Assembly: GCA_020718525.1 (NCBI GenBank)
Contig: DYRX01000152.1
Span: 3,339 to 9,716, forward strand
Source of the DNA: Victivallis vadensis
Lineage (GTDB): Bacteria > Verrucomicrobiota > Lentisphaeria > Victivallales > GWF2-50-93
Direction of reading: 5' to 3'
Length of the DNA: 6,378 bases
Shown: piece after piece, positions 1 through 6,169 of the stretch
How positions within the stretch are numbered: position 1 is the stretch's first letter
How the letters are laid out: each line of letters begins with the position of its first letter
Translations under genes and position numbers: made by a program
The notes under the pieces: model-generated
What the model saw: only the letters and a program-made list of their open reading frames with translations
Told to the model about the DNA's origin: nothing
Databases searched by the model: none

Positions 1-123
1 ATTTGCCGAAATTTCGTAGTTCGCCGGGTCGGAAAGGGCTTCAATTGCAGTAAAAATTGCGGAAAAAGCGACTGCAAAGGCAATCCTGCGGATGGAAATA
101 GCGAGAATCCCAATCGTGTTCAT
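1..123 (-). CDS. Exported protein, N-terminal fragment (cut by window edge)
   Basis: This is an open frame starting at the ATG complementary to 121-123 and reading leftward without a stop through all 41 codons to position 1. The peptide begins MNTIGILAISIRRIAFAVAF. It has a short polar start, two arginines at residues 12-13, a hydrophobic stretch from about residue 14 to 27, and then a switch to polar sequence (EALSDPANYE). This is the layout of a Sec signal peptide, with possible cleavage near the Ala at residue 29. No lipobox cysteine is visible, so it is probably not a lipoprotein. The start is supported by a strong ribosome binding site (AGGGGGAG) four bases upstream. Nothing in the mature part is long enough to identify the protein, so I assign no function beyond probable export to the periplasm, outer membrane or outside. 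It is co-directional with the two-gene unit to its right but lies 225 bases away with its own candidate promoter, so it is probably a separate transcript. Confidence 0.72.
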   Translation of the reverse strand, partial: MNTIGILAISIRRIAFAVAFSAIFTAIEALSDPANYEISAN

Positions 124-127
124 GTGT

Positions 128-135
128 CTCCCCCT
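128..135 (-). promoter_or_regulatory. Ribosome binding site of the left-edge exported gene
   Basis: On the minus strand the sequence reads AGGGGGAG followed by ACAC and ATG. This is one of the strongest Shine-Dalgarno matches in the window and decides the start of the partial gene at position 123. Confidence 0.7.
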
Positions 136-202
136 GAACTGCAGATCTAGAATTTGAAGCGAACCCCCTCGCTCCCCATGAGTAAGAAACAGCCCGCCAT
201 CA

Positions 203-231
203 AATATGTTCCCAAGTCAAATTGACTGCAA
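203..231 (-). promoter_or_regulatory. Candidate sigma-70-type promoter for the left-edge exported gene
   Basis: On the minus strand TTGCAG (226-231) is separated by exactly 17 bases from CATATT (203-208). They match the -35 and -10 consensus at 3 and 4 of 6 positions. Initiation would fall near 195, leaving a leader of roughly 70 bases before the ATG at 123. The match is modest. Support comes mainly from the ideal spacing, the position, and a palindrome lying across the spacer. A second minus-strand -10-like hexamer, TATACT, lies at 264-269 but has only a poor -35 partner. Confidence 0.3.
215..227. promoter_or_regulatory. Palindromic candidate operator AGTCAA-A-TTGACT
   Basis: The 13 bases form two perfect 6-base inverted arms around a single central base. 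A third copy of the same half-site, AGTCAA, occurs at 242-247. The palindrome sits between the candidate -35 and -10 elements of the left-edge gene, where a repressor or spacer-binding activator would act. I do not recognise the regulator. The arms also contain TTGAC, so chance resemblance to -35 boxes is an alternative. Confidence 0.3.
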
Positions 232-348
232 CAAATATCGAAGTCAAGCCAGAATTGAATAAAAGTATAATTTTTTATAGCAGAATGCAATTGCGATAAA
301 TTTCAACTTATGGGAAATGCATCCGGCGGGTAGTGTGGGAAGAACATC

Positions 349-1083
349 TCAATTCATCTCCGTCAAATGCTTCCAATATCTGATCGGCATGTTCTGCCTT
401 TGAAGACGCGGGTTTTTTCTCATGGCTATTGTAATGTTCCTGATGTAGGATTTCCAGAGGTTGGCGCAGGAATCGCTCTGATCCTGAATGGCGGATGCAT
501 CGTCATAATCCTCAAGAATTCGCAATTCAGTGCGGTTCCAAAAAACCGCGCGCATGCGTCTGACGTCATGAATTATCCACAATTGGTCACGTAGTCTTCT
601 TCTGAAATGAAATGAAACTGGCAGAGCGATATCGTAGTCCGGCTCGAACTGCGCGTAGAACGCCCCGTCCGTGAGGCGCTTGAAGCGCATAAGTCCTTTG
701 AAACGATGGATTTCTGCGGAAACATTGTCGGATATTCTAAGAGCCGCGCGCAAATCGTCGCTCTCGAGGCGTCCTTCCGGAGCAGGACCGCCATCTAAGC
801 ATGCCTTTACATATGCGAAGATATACTTTTCGATGTTTGGCTCTTCTGACAAAAAGATGCGGCATATTCGCATTGCCGATTTTTTGCCTCTCCTTTCCGC
901 GATTTCATCAAGCAGTCCGTCTGCGGCTTCCTGATTGTCCTGAACTTCCAGCGACTGGAAAAGAGCAAGGGAGGAATCCGACTCGCTTTTGCTGGCGAAC
1001 TCGAAGGTCTCGTCCGGAGATTCCAGCGCATAGGCGAAGGCGGAGAGCAGTCCGTCAAAAGTTCCACTATAAATTATTTGCAT
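349..1083 (-). CDS. DUF4130 / TIGR03915-type putative DNA metabolism protein
   Basis: This 244-residue protein has the full pattern of the DUF4130 family (TIGR03915, probable DNA metabolism protein). The N-terminus, YSGTFDGLLSAFAYALES, matches the family's YDGtfeGlLta opening. Further motifs are ExHRFKGLMRFKRL (about 124-137), the EPDYDIALPVSFHF segment (147-160), QLWIIHDVRR (167-176), and the C-terminal LWKSYIRNITIAMRKNP run ending MPIRYWKHLTEM (209-243). Family members are usually encoded beside a radical-SAM putative DNA modification/repair protein (TIGR03916), or are fused to a UdgX-type uracil-DNA glycosylase domain. Neither is visible here, and this protein is the stand-alone form. The biochemical activity is unproven; a role in DNA repair or modification is inferred from those partners. 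The ATG lies inside the end of the upstream gene (17-base overlap) with no clear Shine-Dalgarno sequence, so translation is probably coupled. The stop is TGA. It should be cytoplasmic, with no signal peptide or membrane segment. Confidence 0.85.
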   Translation of the reverse strand: MQIIYSGTFDGLLSAFAYALESPDETFEFASKSESDSSLALFQSLEVQDNQEAADGLLDEIAERRGKKSAMRICRIFLSEEPNIEKYIFAYVKACLDGGPAPEGRLESDDLRAALRISDNVSAEIHRFKGLMRFKRLTDGAFYAQFEPDYDIALPVSFHFRRRLRDQLWIIHDVRRMRAVFWNRTELRILEDYDDASAIQDQSDSCANLWKSYIRNITIAMRKNPRLQRQNMPIRYWKHLTEMN

Positions 1084-2341
1084 CTATGAAGACTTTTTTC
1101 AGAAACGGATCAATTTTCACCAGTTTCCCGGAAAAGTGAAACTCCTTGCCAATGTCCGCATCGGAAGGCGCGCGCACGTTCTCGCGGAACGCAAGAATCG
1201 CGGTGACGTTTTCCTTCCTGTCGCCGAAAGAATCGCACTGGCCGATCACTGCGTCAACTCTCAAGCCCTTGAAATCCTCGAAATCAAGGTCAAATGCTGT
1301 CCTGCGGATGTTTTTCACGACGCAGGACCAGGAGACCTGCGCGCCCCTGTATTTCTCGTCAAAAAGACCAGGACGCGAGTCCGAGGAGAAAAATGCAGAG
1401 ATAAAGTCAGCCTTGGAGCATAGAAGCCCGTCTGAGTGAGACGGTTTCGCCGAGGATTCCGGAAATTGCAGATTTTCCTGTGTTATTTCTTCCGGTTTCG
1501 GAGCGGAAATCACAGCGGCAGGCGCCACTGGCTCAACTCGTCTTGAATCAAAGTTCCCATTCTGCATCTTAAGCTTCTTCAGCGGAGGAGGCGTGGCAGG
1601 ACTCGATGACTTTTGCACGTCAATGTCGTGTCCGGAACTGTACGACCTCTCGGAGCCACCGTCCGAAGACTCTCTCTCGTCCAAAGACTCATCTTCGATG
1701 GATTGAGTGGAATAGTGGACTGACGAAGCGCGTGTTTTGCGAGTTTCGCCGTCGTCCTCGTCGAAAGCCTTCGAGATCGCCTCGAGTGCCCCAAGACAAG
1801 CGCCGAGCTTCATCCTCCCATCTATTCCATTGCTCCTCGCGGTAAGCGACGAAGTTCCTATTTCAAGCTTGTCCGACAATTCGACAAGGCTCAGAATGGC
1901 CTCTCTTCTTTTCGAGTTCAGGAATTTTCCGATGCTCTCCGGACTCGCCTTTGACTTGACTATTGTCATGCTGTCGAAGCGCTCGTCGTCCAAGCTTATG
2001 TCATCCGCATGCATGAGCATCAACGCCATCTTGCTGAAGAATGTTCTTTTTTCGATCATTATAGGAAGTGGCAGAGGATTTTTAAAGGTCAGGTAATACT
2101 CGGTGAAATCCTGGCTGTTGTTCTCTCCTTTTTTCTCTTTGGCGACGTACACGTTGAGGCTGTTTCCGTCAATTTCGCCAAAGATTTCTCCCATTGTGAA
2201 ATAGTCTGCCGCGGCTACATAGCGCAGGCCGTGCCCTGAAGCAGTCTCGCCCCATTCCCGGGAAAACTTCCGAATTTGGAATTTGGAGAAGATGACAGCG
2301 CCGACGATGAATAAAATGACAGTTATGACGAGATAGAACAT
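1067..2341 (-). CDS. Membrane-anchored protein of unknown function with OB-fold-like C-terminus
   Basis: This is a 424-residue protein. The ATG at 2341 is chosen because GGGAG lies 7 bases upstream and the product then begins directly with a hydrophobic helix (FYLVITVILFIVGAVIF, residues 2-18). A GTG at 2383 in the same frame would add 14 residues and has no such site. After the anchor, a domain of about 20-190 contains GEIDGNSLNVYV, a hydrophobic PLPLPIMIEKR strand and DERFDSMTIVKSKASPESIGKFLNSKRREAIL. The last segment resembles an FDxxFxVkg...pe.R.aLl pattern I associate with uncharacterised bacterial anchored proteins. Residues about 195-305 are a low-complexity Ser/Asp/Glu/Pro linker. Residues about 307-424 alternate strands (AQVSWSCVVKNIR, FHFSGKLVKIDPF, KKVFIDANNL), like a small OB-fold of the tRNA_anti-like type. 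Topology is probably a single N-terminal pass with a cytoplasmic bulk, though this is not certain. It is the first gene of a two-gene unit with the DUF4130 gene. No enzyme motif is visible and I assign no function. Confidence 0.75.
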   Translation of the reverse strand: MFYLVITVILFIVGAVIFSKFQIRKFSREWGETASGHGLRYVAAADYFTMGEIFGEIDGNSLNVYVAKEKKGENNSQDFTEYYLTFKNPLPLPIMIEKRTFFSKMALMLMHADDISLDDERFDSMTIVKSKASPESIGKFLNSKRREAILSLVELSDKLEIGTSSLTARSNGIDGRMKLGACLGALEAISKAFDEDDGETRKTRASSVHYSTQSIEDESLDERESSDGGSERSYSSGHDIDVQKSSSPATPPPLKKLKMQNGNFDSRRVEPVAPAAVISAPKPEEITQENLQFPESSAKPSHSDGLLCSKADFISAFFSSDSRPGLFDEKYRGAQVSWSCVVKNIRRTAFDLDFEDFKGLRVDAVIGQCDSFGDRKENVTAILAFRENVRAPSDADIGKEFHFSGKLVKIDPFLKKVFIDANNL

Positions 2342-2346
2342 CAGAA

Positions 2347-2353
2347 GTCTCCC
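2347..2353 (-). promoter_or_regulatory. Ribosome binding site deciding the start of the anchored protein
   Basis: On the minus strand TTTGGGAGACTTCTG precedes ATG, placing GGGAG about 7 bases from the start at 2341. It favours this ATG over the in-frame GTG at 2383, whose product would bury the membrane anchor behind 14 extra residues. Confidence 0.6.
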
Positions 2354-2451
2354 AAAAGTTAAGGTGGCATGCGCCCGCAACACAAATCAGAATATCCGGA
2401 CAGAGACAGCGTGTTTTCTCTGCACCTTCAAGATTGTCTCCATCTTTTCAG

Positions 2452-2479
2452 AATATAGCTTGTCTTTCCGTGAATTGAA
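2452..2479 (-). promoter_or_regulatory. Weak candidate promoter for the minus-strand two-gene unit
   Basis: On the minus strand TATATT (2452-2457) matches the -10 consensus at 5 of 6 positions. The -35 candidate 16 bases upstream, TTCAAT (2474-2479), matches at only 3 of 6. Initiation would be near 2445, giving a leader of about 100 bases before the ATG at 2341. It overlaps the candidate recJ promoter on the opposite strand. Confidence 0.2.
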
Positions 2480-2487
2480 TGTATTTT
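2460..2487 (+). promoter_or_regulatory. Candidate promoter of the recJ-rnc-adh operon
   Basis: TTGTCT (2460-2465) and TATTTT (2482-2487) are separated by 16 bases and match the -35 and -10 consensus at 4 of 6 positions each. Initiation would be near 2494, giving a short leader of about 24 bases before the recJ ATG. This is the best pair I found in the divergent gap, but it is not a strong match. Confidence 0.3.
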
Positions 2488-2517
2488 CAAAGCAAATAAC
2501 GAAAAGAAAACATTTTG

Positions 2518-4227
2518 ATGGAAAACAATCTATGGCAGGTCTCTGAGACTTCCAGGTCTCACGTTGGCGCGTTGATGGCAAAAGGGAGGCTTCCCAGGCC
2601 CGTCGCGCTGTTTCTGGCTTCTCACGGTGTCGGACCGGACGAGCTCAACTCGTTCTTCGAGCCGTCTCTCGACACCCTCTCCGACCCCTTCCTCATCCCG
2701 GGCATTGAAAAGGCCAGCGAACGGCTTTGGAAGGCGATCATGTCCAGGGAGCGCATTCTCATTCACGGCGACTACGACGTTGACGGAATAACCTCGTCGG
2801 TACTCCTCCAGCTCACCCTGGATGCGAATGGCGCGCTCACCGATGTCTTCATCCCGCACCGCTTCGACGACGGATACGGATTCACCAGTTCGACACTCTC
2901 CAAGGCGATAGCTTCGACCGGATGCTCCCTTGTTGTAACCGTTGACTGCGGCATCAGCAGTTTCGACGCCGTCGCCACCGCCCGCGAGAAGAACATAGAC
3001 ATAATAATAACAGACCACCATGAGCCTCAGAACGGCCAGATCCCCGATGCCTACGCCGTCGTAAATCCGAAAATCCACCCGTCGCTCTCATCCCTGCACA
3101 TCCTTTCCGGCGCCGGTGTCTGCTTCAAGCTCTGCCAGGGTTTTCTCCAATATGGGGCTCGCAGAATGTCCGGAGGAGACTTTGAACTTTTCGACCACCT
3201 GGACATTGTATGTCTTGGTACCGTCGCCGACATTGTCCCGCTGATCGGAGAGAACAGAACAATTGTCAAGCACGGACTGGACATCCTTTCCAAGCAGTCG
3301 CGTCCGGGCATCAGATCCCTCTGCGAAATTTCCGGTCTCGACGCCTACAACATCAAATCTAGCGACATCACTTTTTCCATTGCGCCAAGGATCAACGCCG
3401 CAGGAAGACTAGGAGACCCCTATATCGCCTACAAGCTCCTGCATTCGAACAGCATAATCGAAGCCGGCGTCCATTCTAGAACCCTCAACGACTTCAACAA
3501 GATCCGGCAAAACAAGGAAGACCAGATCCTCAACGAGGCGAAAAAGCTGATAGAGGAGACTGTTGACGTTGAAAATTGCCGATCCATCGTCATCTCAGGG
3601 AAGGAATGGCACCAGGGCGTCATAGGAATCGTCGCCACCCGCCTTGTGAAAGCCTACAACAGGCCAGTCGTCGTCTTTTCAGTCAACAACGGCGAGGCGC
3701 TCGGCTCCGCAAGAAGCGTGCCGGATGTCAATCTCATTGAAATTCTTTCGAAGTGCGCCCATGTCGTGGAAAGATACGGAGGGCATCCAATGGCGGCAGG
3801 CATCATGCTCAAATCCTCGCGCCTCGACGAATTTTCAAAGCTGTTCAGAGACTTTTCAACGAGCCTCGCGCACGGAGAGCAAAAGGCTCCGATACTGAAG
3901 ATTGACGGCGAAATCGAGCTTAGAGAGCTCGACGCCAACTTCTTCGACTATCTGAGCGTGCTAGAGCCGTTCGGGCAGGGAAATCCACAGCCATTGTTCA
4001 TGTTCAAGAAACTCAAGCCTGTGAAGCTCATGCCAGCCGCAGGTGTCCACTCCAGGGGCATACTCAAAGACAGAAACGGCGACACGATTTCATTCATCGC
4101 ATTCAACAGGCCGGTCTCCTCAATGCCGATCTCAGACGAATGGGATGTCGCTGCAACCCCGTCCATGAACAGCTACAACAACAACATTTCAAGGCAGATC
4201 CAGATACACGACGCAAGGGAATCATGA
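2518..4227 (+). CDS. recJ: Single-stranded-DNA-specific exonuclease RecJ
   Basis: RecJ degrades single-stranded DNA 5' to 3' in the cytoplasm, in recombinational repair and mismatch repair, using metal ions bound by the DHH core. The 569-residue product is close in length to the classic E. coli enzyme. It shows the DHH phosphoesterase motifs in order: HGDYDVDG (83-90), VDCG (142-145), DHHEP (166-170), LGTVADIVPL (233-242) and PRINAAGRLGD (290-300). The DHHA1 domain follows, with GVIGIVATRL (367-376), GSARS (396-400) and ERYGGHPMAAGI (418-429), and then a C-terminal OB-fold with LEPFGQGNPQP (482-492). All catalytic motifs are intact. The start could be TTG at 2515 or ATG at 2518; ATG is preferred. 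The upstream region is A-rich with no good Shine-Dalgarno sequence, so initiation may be modest. The next Met, at 2575, would cut into the conserved N-terminus. The stop codon overlaps the start of rnc, so recJ heads an operon. Confidence 0.96.
   Translation: MENNLWQVSETSRSHVGALMAKGRLPRPVALFLASHGVGPDELNSFFEPSLDTLSDPFLIPGIEKASERLWKAIMSRERILIHGDYDVDGITSSVLLQLTLDANGALTDVFIPHRFDDGYGFTSSTLSKAIASTGCSLVVTVDCGISSFDAVATAREKNIDIIITDHHEPQNGQIPDAYAVVNPKIHPSLSSLHILSGAGVCFKLCQGFLQYGARRMSGGDFELFDHLDIVCLGTVADIVPLIGENRTIVKHGLDILSKQSRPGIRSLCEISGLDAYNIKSSDITFSIAPRINAAGRLGDPYIAYKLLHSNSIIEAGVHSRTLNDFNKIRQNKEDQILNEAKKLIEETVDVENCRSIVISGKEWHQGVIGIVATRLVKAYNRPVVVFSVNNGEALGSARSVPDVNLIEILSKCAHVVERYGGHPMAAGIMLKSSRLDEFSKLFRDFSTSLAHGEQKAPILKIDGEIELRELDANFFDYLSVLEPFGQGNPQPLFMFKKLKPVKLMPAAGVHSRGILKDRNGDTISFIAFNRPVSSMPISDEWDVAATPSMNSYNNNISRQIQIHDARES
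4215..4220 (+). promoter_or_regulatory. Ribosome binding site of rnc inside the end of recJ
   Basis: AAGGGA lies 3 bases before the ATG at 4224 and 6 bases before the ATG at 4227. The normal spacing favours the second ATG. In both cases the start overlaps the recJ stop TGA (4225-4227), which implies coupled or reinitiating translation. Confidence 0.55.
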
Positions 4228-4973
4228 TGGAAACGGCGGATCAGGCAGATTTGATTCTTCGCGACAGGCTCGGCATCGTGTTCAGAAACAAGGATTTGCT
4301 ACGCGAGGCGCTCACACACAGATCATATTCGTCCGAAAACGGACTTGCCTACGACAACGAAAGACTCGAGTTCCTGGGCGACGCTGTAATCCAGCTCGCC
4401 GTCACAGAACATGTCTTCAAATTCCACAGAAATAAAACTGAAGGGGCGCTCTCCGACCTCCGCTCCGCTGTCACAAGACAGGAAACCCTGGCGAAATTCG
4501 CAAAAGGCATAGGGCTGGACAATCTCATTCTCCTTGGAAAAGGCGAACGCAAATCAGGGGGAAGCGAGAAGCCTACAATACTCGCCGATGCCTTCGAGGC
4601 GCTTTTGGGAGCCGCATACCTGGAGGCGGGCTTCATCCCCGTCTTTGAATTTCTGGTGCCTTTGATCAGAGAATACTGCGAACAGCCAGACGCCGCCATG
4701 TTTGAAATGAATCCTAAGGGCACCCTCCAGGAATTCGTCCAATCTAGACTAAAAAGCAAACCAAAATATTCGCTCGACAAGACAGAGGGACCAGATCATC
4801 AGAAGATGTTCACGGTATCCGTCGCGATTGACGGCAGGACAGTTGCGTCCGCCTGCGCTTCCAGCCTCAAACAGGCCGAAATGAAGGCCGCCGCAATGGC
4901 GCTAGAACAGATTTCTGCAAAAAAGAAGGCGGCAGGGAAAATGGAGGCAGACTCAAGTGCAGTCCCGCTATGA
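4227..4973 (+). CDS. rnc: Ribonuclease III
   Basis: RNase III cleaves double-stranded RNA as a homodimer, processing rRNA precursors and trimming structured mRNAs. The 248-residue product has the signature NERLEFLGDA at 44-53. The metal-binding acidic residues all align with the E. coli enzyme at a constant offset of seven: E45, E48 and D52 (E. coli E38, E41, D45), E72 (E65), D121 and E124 in ILADAFEALLGA (D114, E117). A double-stranded-RNA-binding domain occupies about 163-231, with NPKGTLQEFVQ, the TEGPDHQKMFTV loop and the KQAEMKAAAMALEQ helix. A short Lys/Ala-rich tail follows. The chosen start is ATG 4227 (TGATG joint with recJ); ATG 4224 would add a single Met. A longer in-frame extension from 4140 lies entirely inside recJ and is not part of the family. 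The 3' end overlaps the next gene by 17 bases. rnc often sits with era or recO; a recJ neighbour is less usual. Confidence 0.97.
   Translation: METADQADLILRDRLGIVFRNKDLLREALTHRSYSSENGLAYDNERLEFLGDAVIQLAVTEHVFKFHRNKTEGALSDLRSAVTRQETLAKFAKGIGLDNLILLGKGERKSGGSEKPTILADAFEALLGAAYLEAGFIPVFEFLVPLIREYCEQPDAAMFEMNPKGTLQEFVQSRLKSKPKYSLDKTEGPDHQKMFTVSVAIDGRTVASACASSLKQAEMKAAAMALEQISAKKKAAGKMEADSSAVPL
4943..4947 (+). promoter_or_regulatory. Ribosome binding site of the alcohol dehydrogenase
   Basis: A perfect GGAGG lies 9 bases before the GTG at 4957, inside the end of rnc. It supports a GTG start overlapping the rnc coding end. There is no ATG nearby in this frame, since the ATG at 4970 is out of frame and meets a stop at once. 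Confidence 0.7.
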
Positions 4974-6144
4974 TTTGAAATATCCGGCAACGATTATTTT
5001 TGGCGTCGGAGAGGCGTACAATATTGCGGACCATATTCCCCGCAATTCACGGACACTTCTCCTCTGCTCGGAAAGATTTTCCCGGGACTCAAAATTCCTG
5101 GGCATCCGTGAAAAGCTTGCCGGCCTGGACATGCGTCTTGCAAAGATTTCCGGACATGAAGCTCCCTTGGAGGAACTCGAACGGGTGGTCGCTCTTGGAC
5201 GCGAATCATCGTCGCAGACCATTGTCGCCATCGGCGGAGGCTCTGTTATAGATCTCGGAAAAGCCGCCGCAGGCATCATTCCGCTCGAAGGAGATTGCGC
5301 AGACTATTTCCATGGACGCAAGAAAATCACGGACAAGGGGCTTTTCTTCGCGGCACTGCCGACAAGCTCCGGAAGCGGCGCGGAAATCACCTGCAATGCC
5401 GTCATTTCCGACTCCGGCTCCAGAAAAAAACAATCAATAAGGGACAAGTTCCTCATAGCTGATGTGGCAATAGTTGATCCCCTCCTGACAATTTCAATGC
5501 CGCCAAAGCAGACTGCATACAGCGGACTTGACGCGCTCACTCAGGCGATCGAGTCATACGTCTCCCTCAGCTCGAACGAGATCAGCTCGGCGCTTGCTGA
5601 ACAGTCTGTCAGAATCATATTTGACGCCCTCCCTGCCGCATCTTCGAATCCAGATGACATTCAAGCGCGCACAGCCATGTCAAATGGCAGTCTGGCTTCG
5701 GCAATGTCCTTCTCGCAGGCAAGCCTCGGCGCCGTGCATGGGCTGGCCCATCCCATCGGCTCTTTGCTTTCCCTTCCCCACGGACTGGTCTGTGCAATCC
5801 TGCTCCCGCATATTTTCCGTGCGAATATCTGCACCTGCCGGGACAAGTATTCAGCCCTGGCCAGAGCATGCTCCCTGAAAGATGCGGAGGAGCTTCTTGA
5901 AAAAATCAAACTTCTCCTTCAACAGCTTAAAATTCCACCAGATTTCTCATCCTTCAAAGCAGATCCCTCGCATCTAGATTTCATCGTTGCCAACTGCAGA
6001 AGCAGAAGCATGCTCTCCAATCCAAGAACTCTCGACGACAACGAAGTAAGAAGCATTCTCCTTGAGGCGGGCTTCTCCTGCAACACAACAAAACTCGAAG
6101 ATATTCGACTGATTGATCAGCCCAGGATGCATTCAGATGTCTGA
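4957..6144 (+). CDS. Iron-containing (group III) alcohol dehydrogenase family protein
   Basis: This 395-residue protein belongs to the iron-type NAD(P)-dependent alcohol dehydrogenases, cytoplasmic enzymes interconverting alcohols and aldehydes or ketones. Its length is typical. The N-terminal nucleotide-binding half has the FGVGEA opening (15-20), GGGSVIDLGKA (93-103) and LPTSSGSGAE (134-143). The helical C-terminal half carries metal positions equivalent to those of FucO: Asp192 in SGLDALTQAIE, His261 and His275 in VHGLAHPIG...LPHG. His265 is the conserved second histidine of HGxAHP. The fourth metal ligand, usually His in DALTH, is Gln196 here. Some subfamilies, I recall, carry DALTQ naturally, so this may reflect subfamily and not decay. 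A typical NPR segment follows near 355. The substrate cannot be read from sequence; lactaldehyde/propanediol, butanol or phosphonate-related aldehydes are all possible. It starts at GTG 4957 after GGAGG, overlaps rnc by 17 bases and is the last gene of the operon. The link to RecJ and RNase III is probably positional. Confidence 0.92.
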   Translation: MQSRYDLKYPATIIFGVGEAYNIADHIPRNSRTLLLCSERFSRDSKFLGIREKLAGLDMRLAKISGHEAPLEELERVVALGRESSSQTIVAIGGGSVIDLGKAAAGIIPLEGDCADYFHGRKKITDKGLFFAALPTSSGSGAEITCNAVISDSGSRKKQSIRDKFLIADVAIVDPLLTISMPPKQTAYSGLDALTQAIESYVSLSSNEISSALAEQSVRIIFDALPAASSNPDDIQARTAMSNGSLASAMSFSQASLGAVHGLAHPIGSLLSLPHGLVCAILLPHIFRANICTCRDKYSALARACSLKDAEELLEKIKLLLQQLKIPPDFSSFKADPSHLDFIVANCRSRSMLSNPRTLDDNEVRSILLEAGFSCNTTKLEDIRLIDQPRMHSDV

Positions 6145-6169
6145 CTTAAAAAAGAGGAAAATACAGCCT

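Larger units (their letters stand above)
124..348. other. Intergenic region between two co-directional minus-strand genes
   Basis: This 225-base stretch holds no supported gene. It is AT-rich, most strongly around 255-310. Beyond the promoter, operator and ribosome binding site listed separately, it has a 5-base hairpin (AGCGA at 158-162 pairing with TCGCT at 169-173) in the presumed leader, a GCAATTGC palindrome at 287-294, and a direct repeat of TGGGAA at 311-316 and 336-341. I see no convincing intrinsic terminator for the DUF4130 gene that ends at 349, so some readthrough toward the left-edge gene is possible. Confidence 0.5.

Noticed and set aside
273..300. Imperfect hairpin (TTAT-GC / GC-ATAA) after the DUF4130 gene as a terminator
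   Set aside because: The stem is short and AT-rich with a mismatch, and on the minus strand it is followed by A-rich sequence, not a T-run.
801..1139. A 112-codon plus-strand frame across the DUF4130 gene
   Set aside because: It is antisense to a family-matching protein and its product is Arg-rich with no domain.
2342..2383. GTG start at 2383 extending the anchored protein by 14 residues
   Set aside because: The ATG at 2341 has a GGGAG site and places the membrane helix at the true N-terminus.
2530..3078. A 182-codon open frame on the minus strand opposite recJ
   Set aside because: It lies entirely antisense to the conserved DHH core of recJ, has biased composition and no recognisable domain or ribosome binding site.
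4140..4226. N-terminal extension of RNase III from ATG 4140
   Set aside because: The added residues are an out-of-frame read of the recJ end and are not found in the RNase III family; a start at 4227 has a ribosome binding site.
4349..4780. A 143-codon open frame on the minus strand opposite rnc
   Set aside because: It is a shadow of rnc, whose signature motifs lie on the plus strand; the antisense product is low-complexity, Ser/Arg-rich.
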